A stretch of DNA of 64,000 nt. It comes from Neopestalotiopsis rosae. Taxonomy: Eukaryota; Ascomycota; Sordariomycetes; Amphisphaeriales; Sporocadaceae. A program made the position numbers and the translations under genes. Of this stretch, positions 23,088 to 34,874 are shown piece after piece. The stretch spans positions 5,270,001 through 5,334,000 of the forward strand of contig JALGAS010000002.1 of the NCBI GenBank assembly GCA_023078685.1, written 5' to 3'. Every line of letters begins with the position of its first letter. Position 1 is the stretch's first letter. The notes under the pieces are model-generated. The model was not told the origin of the DNA and ran no database searches. It saw only the letters and a program-made list of their open reading frames with translations.

Positions 23088-25118
23088 TTAATTTGCTTCT
23101 GAGCTCTTCTTCAGCTTGTATGTGCCACGCAGCTGTGGAAATGTCCCATCAAATTGGTCGCCAAGCGTCCAGTTTTCCAGCCTCTTCATGTGTGTCTCAA
23201 AGACGGGATTGATAAGAAGCTCCCCGTCGGGATTCTCAATCAGCACATCTGTTTCTTCATACGGCCAATTCAACGACAAAGTATTAGTGAAGGGGACGAA
23301 GAAATCGTCAAAGGGGAAGTCGGCCTGCGCTCTGGCTGGATAACGAAATGACTCTGCAATCTTCTCCCGCATCTCGGAGAATGGGAGATGGTCCACCCAA
23401 GCTGGATGCTGTACTGCAATCTGCGAATGCGTTGGTACACACCAAGTGGGCAGCCGATCGAAGTTCTCCCTGGTGGGCGATATCTGCCATCTCATGATTA
23501 AGAACATGACATACAGTACAGCTACCTTTTCGGGCAATTTGCTGATGCCCGGAAAGGCGCGAAGAATGTCGGTAAAGACTTGCGATACAGGATGTGAATG
23601 TTGGCTCTGTTGCGGGTTGAGCAGTGACTTGACACTAGGGTACCGCGGCCCGACGAGCTCCTGCGTAGGGACGCCCTCAGCTGCGAGCTGTCTCCGCTCT
23701 TTGAGAAACTCGAGGAGAAGGCTATCTAGTGGACATGTCGGACCGCAATTATTGATGGGTGCCTGGACGCCGATCCAAAAGTCAGTTCCTGGAGCCGGCG
23801 GGGCACCCGTCTGTCCGGACGCGAAGGTGGCATGGTTCTGTAAACCATGACCTAAAGACCCCGAGCCCTGGCTGTAGCTTTCGGAACGTTGGCTGGCTTG
23901 AGCAAAGCCATTCCAGTCATGCTTGAGTGGCATGTGAGGATAGCCGGGCGTATCTACAACACTGCCATCGCCTGGTTGCATCCGATTTCCAGGCATGGAC
24001 AATCCATCGAGGAGGAAGTTCAGCTTAAGTTGCTCACCTCCAGGGCCAAGATCCAGAGCATGCAGGGAATTATGCCGTTGCTGGGTGATCATTCTGGCCT
24101 GGTCGAAATGCGGACTCGTTTGAGTCGATGAGCCAGCACTCTGCGGCGCTGGTGGCTGCCATGTGGTTGTAGCTGCCGAGTTCGGCGAAGCTGCACTGGG
24201 CGGCGTTGAGGCAGCGCCAGTCCCTGTACTGATTGGCCCAGTCGCAGCAGTCTGGGCCGGCATAAATGAAGGCCCAGGAGAAGCATATACACCCTGCTGA
24301 GAGCCCAGAATGGGCTGTATCAAGGACATGATTGAGGCCATCCTGTTCTTGACATCAAGAAGCTCCTGCTCCACAGCCTCCTTCTTTCTGAGCACTGCCT
24401 GAAGCTCTTGGTAAGGTTGCTGAGACGTCAGTTCCTTGATCTTATTCTCCAGATTCTCGATAGTGTGCTTAGTACGCTCGCGAATAGCTCGCTGAGCTTC
24501 TCGGTCTAGGGGGCGGCATCTAGTGTCAGCTTTCGTGGTTTCTTCTCACTGCTTCCCTCCCGGATATGTGGAAACTCTAGAGCAGACATTTCCCACAAGC
24601 GAGGCAGCTGTAAAGCATTGATTGGATGCTGCGGCAGCCAGACCAGCTTGGCGTCACATATTCGCAGGAACAAAAGCAGGAGGAGTTTTCACCAAAAACG
24701 GCTTGAACGTACCATTGGCGCGCTTCTTGGCCAATTGCTCGGGAGTCAGGTTGGCGACTCCCCTAGAGCCGGGGCCGCCCTTGCGCTTCTTGGTGCGCTG
24801 GTCCTCGGGGGCACCACCGTCGTCCGGGGAAGCACCCTGAGACTCGGCGGGAGAGTCGGCAACATTGGCGGCAACGGCATCGTGGCTGACGGATAGGCCC
24901 CGGGCGTGGTGCGAGTGGGTACGACCGGGGGCGGAAGAGGAAAGGATGGGATCGGAAGTGGATGCCGAGAGGTTGGCGGCATTATGGTTACTACTATTAT
25001 CGGGATGATGGGTCGTGGCCGCCGCGGCCGCGGCAGCTGCTGCGGTGGTGGTGTTATGATCGTTGCTGCTGCTGCCGCCGGCGGAGCTGTTGGTCGCCGT
25101 CTTTCTGGCAGGGCCCAT
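23088..25118 (-). CDS. bZIP transcription factor with C-terminal DUF3425 domain
   Basis: Two exons, 25118-24713 and 24505-23088, with a 207-base intron, give 607 residues. Splicing joins KKRAN to DREAQRAIRERT, restoring the bZIP basic region (about residues 128-148, NxxxQRAxRER signature) exactly at the intron. Leu154 and Leu161 begin a zipper-like coiled coil that continues with charged helices to about residue 200. The N-terminus is low complexity (Ala, Ser, Asn, His). A Pro/Ser/Gln-rich linker leads to a C-terminal domain (about 385-600) with the PTCPLDSLLLEFL and FPGISKLPEKVAVLYVMFLIMRWQ-type blocks of the fungal DUF3425 family. Such proteins are nuclear regulators, several tied to stress or secondary metabolism, but no target can be inferred here. 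The gene follows a gene-poor tract and has a long, tract-rich upstream region. Confidence 0.88.
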
Positions 25119-26220
25119 GGTTTATGTAGACAGGACGATGCATAATCTCACCATCCTAGGAGTTCAGGGGTCCGGGTGTATGTAGTGTCATGTAATGTAA
25201 GGTAATGCAAGAAGGGAAAAACAAAACCAAAAAAAAAAAACCACCACCAAGGTGGTGTGTTGTGCTGCTGCTGTACGGTTACGGCAGATCAGTCGGCAAG
25301 GTACGTTGGTGGTTTAATATTGTAGTGGATGGTGGTGTTGAAGGACGAATGCGGTTGCGATTCGCACCACTCCCATTCAATCGCTCCCTTTCCTCACTTG
25401 GCGACGGAGGGAAGGGAGAAAAAAAAAAGATTAAAAAAAATTAGGCCAGCCCAGCTCCTTTCTTTCCTTCTGCTGCGGCTTCTGGGAGCCTTCCAGAGCT
25501 ATTCGCTTGCCGAAGGTCCAGGCAAACCAGGGCCAAGTCAAGGGTCGACCGCCCACATTCAGTTAAGTAAGTGTACAAAGTAGATGGCTAGGGACGGTTA
25601 CTGTCTGGTAGCTCGCTCACTGCTAGCACTACCTACTCAACGAAAAGCCCGCGGCCTTCTTTTTCGATCACGATTGCCTTTCGTCCGTGGGGGCGCGCGC
25701 AGCAGAGAGAGATGGAACAAAAGAAAAAGGAAAAATTACAGGGCTGAAAAAGGCGACACGGGGCAAAATGGGCCAGACCCAGGCGCAAAAATAGCAGCTG
25801 TTGCTGTCGCACTTTCACCTCAGACTTGTTGACCCGTCCTCGTCCAGGTTCAGTTCAGTTCAGTTCAGGTCAGGTACCTTGTCGTCTCTTCTCAATTAGC
25901 TTTTTTCTTCATGCCAGTTATCGGCAATCTTTTTTTTTTTTTCCTTTCTTGTTGGTGTTGGTAATAAGTAGGTCTGCCTATACGTAGCTGGGCAAAGCTC
26001 AAGTCTCCTCTGTCTGTGCAGCACATGTCTGGTCTGTCTCCGCCCCCAGCTTCCTTCGTTCGATCCGCTTCAATTGGCTTTTCTTAGCCTCGACGTGCCG
26101 GAAGCTTTCTTCCCTTCCCTTCCCAGCAGTCCCAAGCGCTGGACAAGCTGGAGATAGGTAGGCGTAGGTACCCACAACTTGGAGCCGGCGGCCCCCACAC
26201 ACTCTCTTTTCTCCCAGTGG

Positions 26221-26244
26221 CCCCCCCCCCCCCCCCCCCCCCCC
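26221..26244. repeat. Poly(C) tract, 24 bases
   Basis: Uninterrupted run of 24 C. Mononucleotide runs of this length are prone to slippage and assembly error. Confidence 0.9.
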
Positions 26245-26789
26245 TGCTAAATTTCCTTAGCTGTACCTCCCGAGCTGTTTGTCATAGCTCATCATAGCTC
26301 ATGGATCTGGTGCCGAGGAAGCTGACAGGCAGAAAATCAGAGCATCCTCGAGTCATTGACAAAGCCATATTAATGCTTAGGATTTCGTATCACATTCTGA
26401 CTTACCGATCTTTCTACCACCTTGACGGTAACGTATGTCTTTTTGTCAACCGATACCGAGGTTTGCCGTGGGAAAATTTCCACATGTGTACATACACATT
26501 TACGGACCACCAAGAAATGTGACTTTGAAGATTATAAGTGTAGGGGTAGCAATAATTGAAAGCAACCTTGTGCTGTGAAGTTTATTCCTTCTATTGGAGT
26601 TTGCTGTATGCCATCTTTCCATCCAAGCCAGTCATGCAGCATCTTGTTGAATCGTTTTACGAAACAATTGCGTTGGTAGTAAAATGGGAAAATGCCTTTT
26701 TTGAAATTGCCCATGATCGGTCATTACTCGGGTAGGACAGCAAAGTCAACCCTTCTTCCCTTTGCCGTCTTCTCTCCCTTACACGCGCG

Positions 26790-26804
26790 CACACACACAC
26801 ACAC
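26790..26804. repeat. AC dinucleotide microsatellite
   Basis: CA repeat of about seven units directly after a short GC-alternating stretch, in the 3' flank of nic96. Confidence 0.85.
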
Positions 26805-26955
26805 CCCAAAAAGGCACTGAGATGGCGCGGCTTAATTCCCGACGTCATATTCGACCGTCAAACTCTCATGCAGTCCAATGCACGCCATACTAAGATCTCC
26901 TAGCTCTCTGTCCCGATTTGTCCTCCCTTGTGCCCATCAATGCTTCAGCCAACAC

Positions 26956-29900
26956 CTAATCAGCCGAAGCTCTAGCCAGAGCTTGGTGCAAATGCGGTGG
27001 GAACCGGTACTTGAGCTGACTGGTGTACGTCGTCAAGTCCATGCTGATCTGCTTGAGATTATCCACCATGATGCGCCGCGTGCCCTCATTGCCGCTATAC
27101 TGTCCGCTCAACAGCCTCTCCCTCTGGTTCATGCAGCACGTGATTGTCCACATCAGCAAGTTGGGCACGTTGATAGCCACCGGCTGCGATAGGCCGGCAA
27201 ATTTGGATGCGTACTGGCGGATGATGCTGGGGTCACCGCGTGCGTCTAATGGGAGAATCTGAAGTGCTTGGATTTTCTAATACAAGTCGTTCTGTTAGTC
27301 ATGCTCTGGAGAGAGATGGAAAAAGGGAAGATCAGTGTCAACTTACGTCCAAACTTTCTGGCCACTGGTTAGCCTCAACCATGCCCTTGATTTCGCTCAT
27401 CTGTAGCAAGAGATGGCATGCGCTCCGGTTCTGATCCTGAATCCTGGTGTAAAACATGGCATCCTTCTCGTACATAGACATCATGGTCTTGGCAAGGTCT
27501 ATCGGGTCATCAATGGCAGCGAGGCTGAGACTGCTGCCCGTCTGTGTTGCATCTTTGCCGGCTGCTCGGGGCTTGACCGGTTGAAGACGCATCGGGTCTT
27601 CTCCAATGTCGAGAGAGATCGCTTCGCTAAGCGCACGGCTGACAATGGTAACGACACTGTCGTAGTCGCCCGCAAGGTGGTAGAGCAGAACTGCATCCGT
27701 CGTTCGGCCGTTCTCGTCTGCGTATCTAGCAGCTTGGAGCGTCACAGCCTTGATGAAGTCGTCTTCTTCCCGCAAGCCAATCAGAGGGCCGCGCTCTTCA
27801 ATCAATCCAGTGATGCGGTGACCATCAGGGCGGATATCACCAATCAGCTTGCTAAACTCCCTTGTCTCGAGGACGAGCTCACGCAGTGCCAAGTGACAAA
27901 GCTCGATTTGCGATCTTCCAGCCTCGCCTTCCAAGTCTGCATTGAGGCAGATCAAGGTGAAGTAATCAACCGCTGAAGCCACATCAGCTGCCCGGAAGTC
28001 CCTGGTGTAGTAGCCGAGCATCCTTCCAAAGCTGATTTGCGGTTGAGATCTCGTGTTGTAGGTGAGAAGCTCGTTGGCGTTACCCCACGAGTCGGAAGGA
28101 CGCAGGAGACCGTAGAACTCGAGGCCAATGGCAAAGTGAATGGCATCAACGTAAGAAAAGGGGTATAGGTACGCAATGGCCTGCTCAAACATGCCGGCCA
28201 GGATCTGAAGGAAGAAGGACATGCCAAACTGTCCGTTGGAGTCGTCTGCTGGTGACTTGGGGAAGTGTCTGAGGACAATCTCCCGGATAGTCTCCTGCAG
28301 ATTGGCCAGCGTGTATGACTCGCCAGCCATTTCGGTCAACTTGTCATTTTCTCTGGCGAGGTTGAATTGGAGCCAAATCCAATCGTATATGTCCGTGTTG
28401 AGGCCCTCGAGATCTCGGTTTGCGACTTCACATCGGCCAACAATCTTGTAGCAAGCCATCCTGAAGGGATCGATGCTGTTTTCGGGGGCATTGCGGACAC
28501 GCTGTGTGTACTCGTTGTTGCAACGCTCCTGTAGTTGTCTCCTCAGACGGCGATCTTCGCTCGAAGCATACTCTAGCAAGTATGAGGAAAAGGTACGGTC
28601 AATGCTACGGAACGTAGTAGCATGCTCCTTAACGTACTCGGCAGCCTCCGTAACGTGACCAGAGCGCAGGAGGTAGTACACCAATGCCCAGACATACTCT
28701 TTGTTGACCTCTTGAAGCTGCGTGTTATCCGGCACAAGGTCCTTTCGGTTTTGCCGCAGTCGTACATATGCCTTGATTTTACTCACAACATCGGGACGAC
28801 CACCAAGATTGGCCTCGCGGGGGTACTTGGTGATCAGGGCCTCGACCTCATCAAAGAACTTCTTCTCCAAGAATTCATTGGAGCCCTTCAAGACTCTCTT
28901 ACGCCACTGGATGGAGTTGGGAGAGTTACTTTGCAACTCTAGATACATCTTTTGGAACTGTCGTTCTCTGGCTGTGGAGTTCTCGGCAAAGGATTCGGCT
29001 TCTGGATCTTCCCCGGTCATGCACATGACGGCATGATAGGCATCCACCAAATTCTGAGCATGCCGGTCGCCCGAAGCACTCTCGACCTGGCTGAGCTCGT
29101 GAAGAATTGAGAACGGCCGCTGCTGCAAACGAGCATTGTTGAGTTCCCGGATGCGCTCTGCAAGTTTGCCCTGCTTCTCCCGGAGAAAGCGGTCATCAAT
29201 CGAGCCACTTCCGCTAATGGCATTTGTCTTGGTACTCTGGCTCTCCACATCGGTGAACTCAGCCTGGTGAGGACCAATTTTGCTGGGCGTGCCAATGACA
29301 GATTTTTGAAGATTTGAACGGCCAAAGACGCTGTTCTTCTCGCCACCAGCCGTCGATTTGCCGCCCTTGGCTCTGCGGGACCGACCGAATCCACCGAGAG
29401 ACTCCCTCGGTGCGCCTGGAGCATCTGAAGGGCTGTCTCGGGGCTTGATGCCAAAGTGCTCGTAGATTCGCTTCCGCTGTGCTTCCCATTCTTCTGTAAC
29501 ATTGTCCTCGAGGAAATTGTCAAAGTCCCGAACAGAGCGCTCCAGACCGTCGGCAATCATACTGAGAGTGGTCTTCTGTTGCAAGTTGGCTAGGTATGTG
29601 TCGACGTCGATCTCGGCTGGACCGGTGATGGGCCGCTCGACACGACCAGCTTGGATATCAAAGTAGTTGAGGTCTCGAACGGCAGCGCCAGGGTCCATGC
29701 CAGAGGCTGCGAGGGTGTACTGAGCCCTGGCACTCTGCAGGGGGTCGTTGCTTCGCGGGCCAAGCTTTCTGAGCTTTTGTCGCAGGTCGCCCAGACCAAG
29801 CTGCAGAGTAGGGAGGTCGTCATTTGGGGCTTCGCCTTCGGCACGCTTTTTGCTCTTGGACAGCAAACTATCAAAGTAGCCCATTGGAGCCGCTTGCGAC

Positions 29901-30505
29901 TGAGCATTGGGGTTTTGTGAGGCGCCGAGACCGAGCAGACTCTGCCCTGCCTGGTTGTTGTTGGAGAGGCCAGCAAGACCAAGAGCACCGCCTCCGGGCG
30001 CCTGGTTTGTTGCCTGAGTCGCCCCAAACAGCCCACCTCCAGTATTCGATTGAGTCTGAGCTGTACTACCGCCGAAGAGGCCACCACCAGAGGCGGGCTT
30101 GTTCTGGGTGTTCAGACCGCCAAACAAGCCGCCTCCAGTGGAGGGTTGCGCGGCAGGAGTGGCATTGCCGAAAATTCCGCCAGTGGTGCCAGTATTGCCA
30201 GTCGTATTCGCTGCCGTATTGGTGTTGGCTGCCCCAAATAGGCCGCCAGTGCCCGCTGTGCTTGTCTGAGTGTTGGTCGCGGCGCCAAAAAGGCCGCCCG
30301 AAGGAGGCTGATTCGTGGAGGCAGCAGGAGTCGTCGATGGAGCAGCACCTCCGAAAAGACCACCAGTGGCCGGCTTGTTCTGGCCCAGACCCGAGAAGAG
30401 CCCGGTCGATGCTGGGGCAGCTGTAGTGTTTGTTGCGTTTGGGATGCCGAAAAGCCCACCGCCCGAACTGGACGCGCCAGCAGCTGGCGTGCCGAAGAGA
30501 CTCAT
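26956..30505 (-). CDS. nic96: Nucleoporin Nic96/Nup93 with GLFG-repeat N-terminus
   Basis: Two exons, 30505-27347 and 27276-26956, with a 70-base intron, give 1159 residues. The start is ATG at 30505 (MSLFGTPAAG); an upstream GTG frame extension is ignored. Residues 1-165 hold seven GLFG motifs (near 17, 49, 71, 88, 127, 142 and 158) plus SLFG and GIFG, in Gly/Thr/Ala/Asn-rich spacers. Residues of about 208-250 (GYFDSLLSKSKKR, then a helix) and about 293-340 (DTYLANLQQKTTLSMIADGL) look like the two linker segments that in Chaetomium bind the Nsp1 channel trimer and Nup192/Nup188. The rest is the helical Nic96 domain, ending with LLMWTITCCMNQRERLL. Nic96 is a scaffold of the nuclear pore inner ring. 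Yeast Nic96 and human Nup93 lack FG repeats, so the GLFG region is the unusual part. Confidence 0.93.
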
Positions 30506-31224
30506 GATGAATTGAAGTAAAGTCACCTCAAGTCGTGATGACCATCGATCGAAGGAAGGGAAAGGAAGCGATTCGGACAGGAATGAAAAGAGCAGCGCGG
30601 TGGTGAAGTGAAGTGCTCACTCACGCTTGGGTTGATGTAAAGGAAAGCTCTAAAATTCACACGAGGCTGAGAAAACAAATCAACAAGGCGGGAATTGAGA
30701 AGCTAAGCTAGGCTGTTGCTAGGCTCCAAAGAGCGCCAAAGAGCGCCAAAGAGTGCCTTGAGTGCTGCAGTTTGTGGAGCAGAACCTTGACCGACCCACT
30801 ACTACAGTAAGAAAGAGACGCGGTCCACTACAGAGCTTAGTGGGGACTGTTTGGCTGGACATGGAGCTTGGGCTTTATTCTTCAAAGCTTCAGCTGCCTG
30901 TCCAAAATTGCCTTGGGTTTACATGAAGGAATCCAGTCTATTCCTTTGGAAAGTAGCCTGCGACTTTGGGTATTTACACTCAGTCTCAGTGGTACATCGA
31001 GCATCATGACATGAACCTGTGTTTCATTTATACAGAAAACCAAAGTGAAGTTGTACGCACTGATTTTGGCTTGATATACGCTCTAGAACCCTATCTCTCC
31101 TGAGTCTCCTCTATCGACGTGGGATTTTGCGCAACATGGTCGAATCAAGTCTTGTCTAATTACATCCGCGTTTTCATCGCTTCCCCTGACAAACACACCA
31201 GATGGGTCTGTAGAGTTTAATGCT
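30506..31224. other. Intergenic region nic96 upstream / sugar kinase 3' flank
   Basis: 719 bases. It carries the nic96 promoter and leader and the 3' UTR of the FGGY kinase. Three tandem copies of an AAAGAGYGCC-like decamer lie at about 30728-30752. Nothing else is seen. Confidence 0.5.
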
Positions 31225-33173
31225 TTACTTTCCAAAGTCCTTTGCCCAAGAAGAAGTTGCTTCATCAACCTTCTTGCGATACTCTTGCTGCGTGCGGCAC
31301 TGCTCCAGGAAAACCTCGTACTTGGCATTGAGCAACGCCTTCTCCCCCTCGTCGGTGCCAGGTTTGACCAGTCGTCCCGGCTTGCTCATGCGGTCCATGA
31401 TGGTCCACAAATTCTCCGTCTTGCCGTCAGCGTCGGCACTGGCGGCCTTTGCTCCCAACATGGCTGCACCGTGCACCACGGCAGCATGGACGTATCGCGG
31501 GATCAGCACCGGCATGTCGCAGGCCGTGGCCATGAGATCCATGAGAAGGGGATTCTGGCATTGGGAGCCAGACATGAAGATGGTGCTAATGCTGTGGCCA
31601 GATTTGTTCATGGCCTCGATGATCTGTCTGGTCTGCAGTGCAATGAACTCCATGGTTGCGTAATAGTAGAGAGCTAGGCCGTCTAGGCTTGCATCCGAAC
31701 TAAGCCCAATCACTGCGCCCTTCATATTGGCATCAGCCACTGGCGAGCGGTTACCCCATAGATCTCCGTAGAAGAAGAAGTGTCGTCCCAGGTAGGATAT
31801 CGTAGGAGCGCCTTGCTTTTCGGCCAACTCTGCCAGGTGAGTGTTTAGGTACTCGTAGATGTTTGTCTGCATTGCCTCGGTCATGGCCTTGGCACTGGCA
31901 TGTGCCGGGTGCGTCTCAATGACGTGCCTCAAGAGTTCGCCTGTGGCAGACTGGCCACCTTCAGCCATCCAGTAGCCGGGAAGAAGCACATCTCGGTACG
32001 GTCCCCAGACGCCATTGACAAAGACGGGCTTCTCAGACATGGCGAGATGGCAGGTCGATGTACCGGCCACAGCGGCGAGTCGAGTAAAGGCTTGCGTAAT
32101 GTCATTTGCCGGGTGTGTCTCGTCTGATTGACCATACTCGGTGTCGACCTTAGCACCCACCGTTCCGATCCATCCAGCATAAGCATCGATGACGCCGCTG
32201 CCAACGGCAATACCGACAGGCAGCCCCAGCTCTCGACTTGCCTTGTCAGACAAAGTACCCACTAGTTCACCGGCACTGGCGTACTTGCCATTCTGTATGA
32301 ATCATATCATGTGTTAGCCATCTCATTCCAGTATGTCAAGAGGCAAGAACAAAAGAGATGGAAGGAGTGTAATGAAATGGGCTCACCACCCCGTCGACGC
32401 CACCCATGCGCTTAAAGTCATCCTTCACCAGATCGCCGAGACCGATCGTCTCGTAAAAGTCTTCCTGCCAGCCCTTGACGCTTCCGTCGACACCAACGGG
32501 GACAAAGCCCTGCTTGCAGACGGTGCTGCAGTAGCTTCGGGAATCATTGCCAGTCGCCATGTGTGTGAGGGCATCGGCCAAATCGTAGAACTTGCACTGA
32601 TCAAACAGCTCAGGTGGCATGTTGTTCTTGAGCCAGAGGACCTTTGGGATCTCCATCTCAATGCTCATTGTGCCGCCGACATAGCGGAGCAGGTTGTGCT
32701 TTGTAGCATTGATCTTCTCCGTCTCCTCAACCGGACGGTGGTCGAGCCAGAGAATCACATTGCGAGCATTGCCGTCGTCCTCAAAATTGGGACCAGTGAC
32801 TGTGATTGGCTCGTCGGTGACATTGGAAAAGACAGCCAGCGAGCAGGTTGCATCGAAACCAATACCCTTGATGGTGTTGGGATCAGTGTTGGATTGGTGA
32901 ACCACCTTGTGAACGCAAGAGCAGATACACGACCAAATGTCCGCGGTCGATTGTTCCTGTCATTGTACGTTAGTGGTGAGCTGTGAAATAGATCTCAGGG
33001 TGGAATTGTGAGAGTATACTGACATAGTATCCGGTCTGCGGCTGCCACAGCTTGATCGCCTCCGAAGCAAGAGCCTTGATGTCTCCGCTGGAATCGATGA
33101 GGCAGGCGCGGGCAGAACCAGTGCCGACATCTATACCGATGTAATGAGTCTGCAAGATCTTGTCAATGGCCAT
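31225..33173 (-). CDS. FGGY-family carbohydrate kinase (ribulokinase-like)
   Basis: Three exons, 33173-33024, 32956-32387 and 32292-31225 (introns 67 and 94 bases), give 595 residues. The N-terminal phosphate-binding motif YIGIDVGTGSARA opens an actin-like ATPase fold. QTGYY joined to EQSTADIWSC across intron 1 and the GTMSIEMEIPKVLWLKNNM block match the subgroup of human FGGY and yeast YDR109C. GTSTCHLAMS and MSGSQCQNPLLMDLMA are the second-domain nucleotide-binding motifs. Human FGGY and its yeast relative phosphorylate D-ribulose, so a cytosolic pentulose repair or salvage role is likely; other pentuloses cannot be excluded. The first donor is GTCAGT, a weaker variant, but phase and homology support it. 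It reads in the same direction as nic96, with no sign of co-regulation. Confidence 0.9.
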
Positions 33174-34874
33174 GTCGCCGTTTGCTAGTAGAAATGAGTT
33201 GTGTTGGAAAGGAAGAATTAGTGATTGGGTGAGAATGGAACAAAGATGAATTGAAAAGACACGAATTTTTATTTTTGGAAGGGAATAATTGAGCGGCTCG
33301 CAAAGAAGCAGCAAGAACGCCAGGGTCAAAAGAATGGGAAAGAGCTGCAGTATGTACCTCCGTCTCAATGTGAATATGATTTCGTGTACTAGATGGGTAG
33401 AAAAGCAAACGCTCTGGTCAGCACAAGGATCCCGATACCGCTGTAATAGTACTAAGGTGATAAGCTTCGAGACTGCTTGGAATCGATCGATACTCAAATT
33501 GGAGGGGGCGGATGGGTGATTACATACTCCATGCTTGCAGAGAGACTCTCTTGGGAGTCGTTACACACACGAACAGGCAAATGTGGTAGGTTAGTAGGTC
33601 AGATAGGATCTCAACGGTTGAGGCTTGCCTCCGGAATGGACGGGTCTGCTGGGCGATGAGTGAGCTAAGCTACTGCTTGCTGCTTGTCTCGAACGTCGTG
33701 TAAGACGTAGAGGAGGGGCGGGAGCACGTTCGAGAGGTCACGAGAATATTTGACGACAGGGTCAAGAAAGTCAAGTCACAGTTGTAAGGCGAATCGTTAA
33801 GAAGGTCTCGAAGCAGCTGGTGGTGTTGTGTGACTTCCTCGTCCGCTTCCGATGCTTCTTTCCTCTTCTACCACAAGATTCTGGACTCACGAAGCTGCCC
33901 CGAGTATGCAGCGGCCGAGGGGGTCAAGGTCAAGGGGTGGTCTATGGGGGTCCAAAGGGGTGATCCGGGGACGCAGTGGCATGTCGTCACTAGGATCATG
34001 AAGGGTCGCTTTACAACCCCACCATGGCTACAGCTATAGTGGAGAACTTCAAGTGGAGTTTGGGGAAATACAGGGGCTTGATTCCCTATCGTCCGCCTAG
34101 AGTTTGTCAATCATGCTGGAATATAAAACTTTTTTTTCTTTCTTCCGCTATGCTGCCCTGGCTGCCCTTATTTTCGCTCTGTTGCTACCTAAAGGGATCT
34201 GCCTAGAATTGCCCATCGTGGCCCTCGGGCAAGCCACCCGATCACGGACCCATCGCCACGTCCATACAAGACGTGTCTGGTGTCTTATGGCAAAGAAGAA
34301 AAAATTGCCACATGCAGATCAGATCGTATCAATTCGTAGAACCAGCCAAACCAGCCCTTAGTTGCGCGGATCGACACCTTGGAAGCTTATTGCGTCCATC
34401 CAAACCTGGCCAGAAGGCTCACCGACATGGTCTGATACCTGCGGGATTCTGGGCACAGACGTGTCATCGTGTGTTCAACAAGCGTTTTGCTGCTTGGGTA
34501 GGGACATCGTGTAGCTGGTAACTTGTGATCTGGTTGTGCTGGGTGACTGCAGTCCAAGTGTGCTAACTCCCGTCCGATAGCTGCCCGCCAACCGTCTAGA
34601 CTCTGCTAGTCTGCTTGCAATAGTAGTCGATGGATCTGGCCCTCGACTCGAGGGACAAATCTATAGGCCAATTGCCAAATCAGGTCTCCATCTTGAAATC
34701 CACTATTACTTCCTCTCCGGTTTCCCCGGACCAACTATTAATAGCTAGTAATAGTGTACCGAGCTTGTTTGCACGCAGTTGTCGTCAACACAGCCTGTGC
34801 AGCGAACACGATTGGCTATACTTTGCTGCCATCAAATCGCGTATTCTCATCACTCATTAGTCGTTCGCGTGAGC
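33174..34874. other. Intergenic region upstream of the FGGY kinase
   Basis: 1.7 kb holding the kinase promoter and leader and the 3' flank of the next gene. Short frames only, none convincing. No repeats or RNA genes recognised. Confidence 0.5.

Larger units (their letters stand above)
25119..26955. other. Upstream region of the bZIP-DUF3425 gene
   Basis: About 1.8 kb between the bZIP start and the nic96 stop. It contains many simple tracts: A-runs near 25231 and 25421, a T-run near 25930, GTTCA repeats at about 25848-25870, a 24-base C-run at 26221-26244, a duplicated TCATAGCTCA at about 26281-26302 and an AC repeat at 26790-26804. No gene is seen. Confidence 0.55.

Noticed and set aside
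30508..30526. Upstream extension of Nic96 (MTLLQFI)
   Set aside because: The extension begins with GTG. The first ATG gives MSLFG, a natural FG-nucleoporin start.
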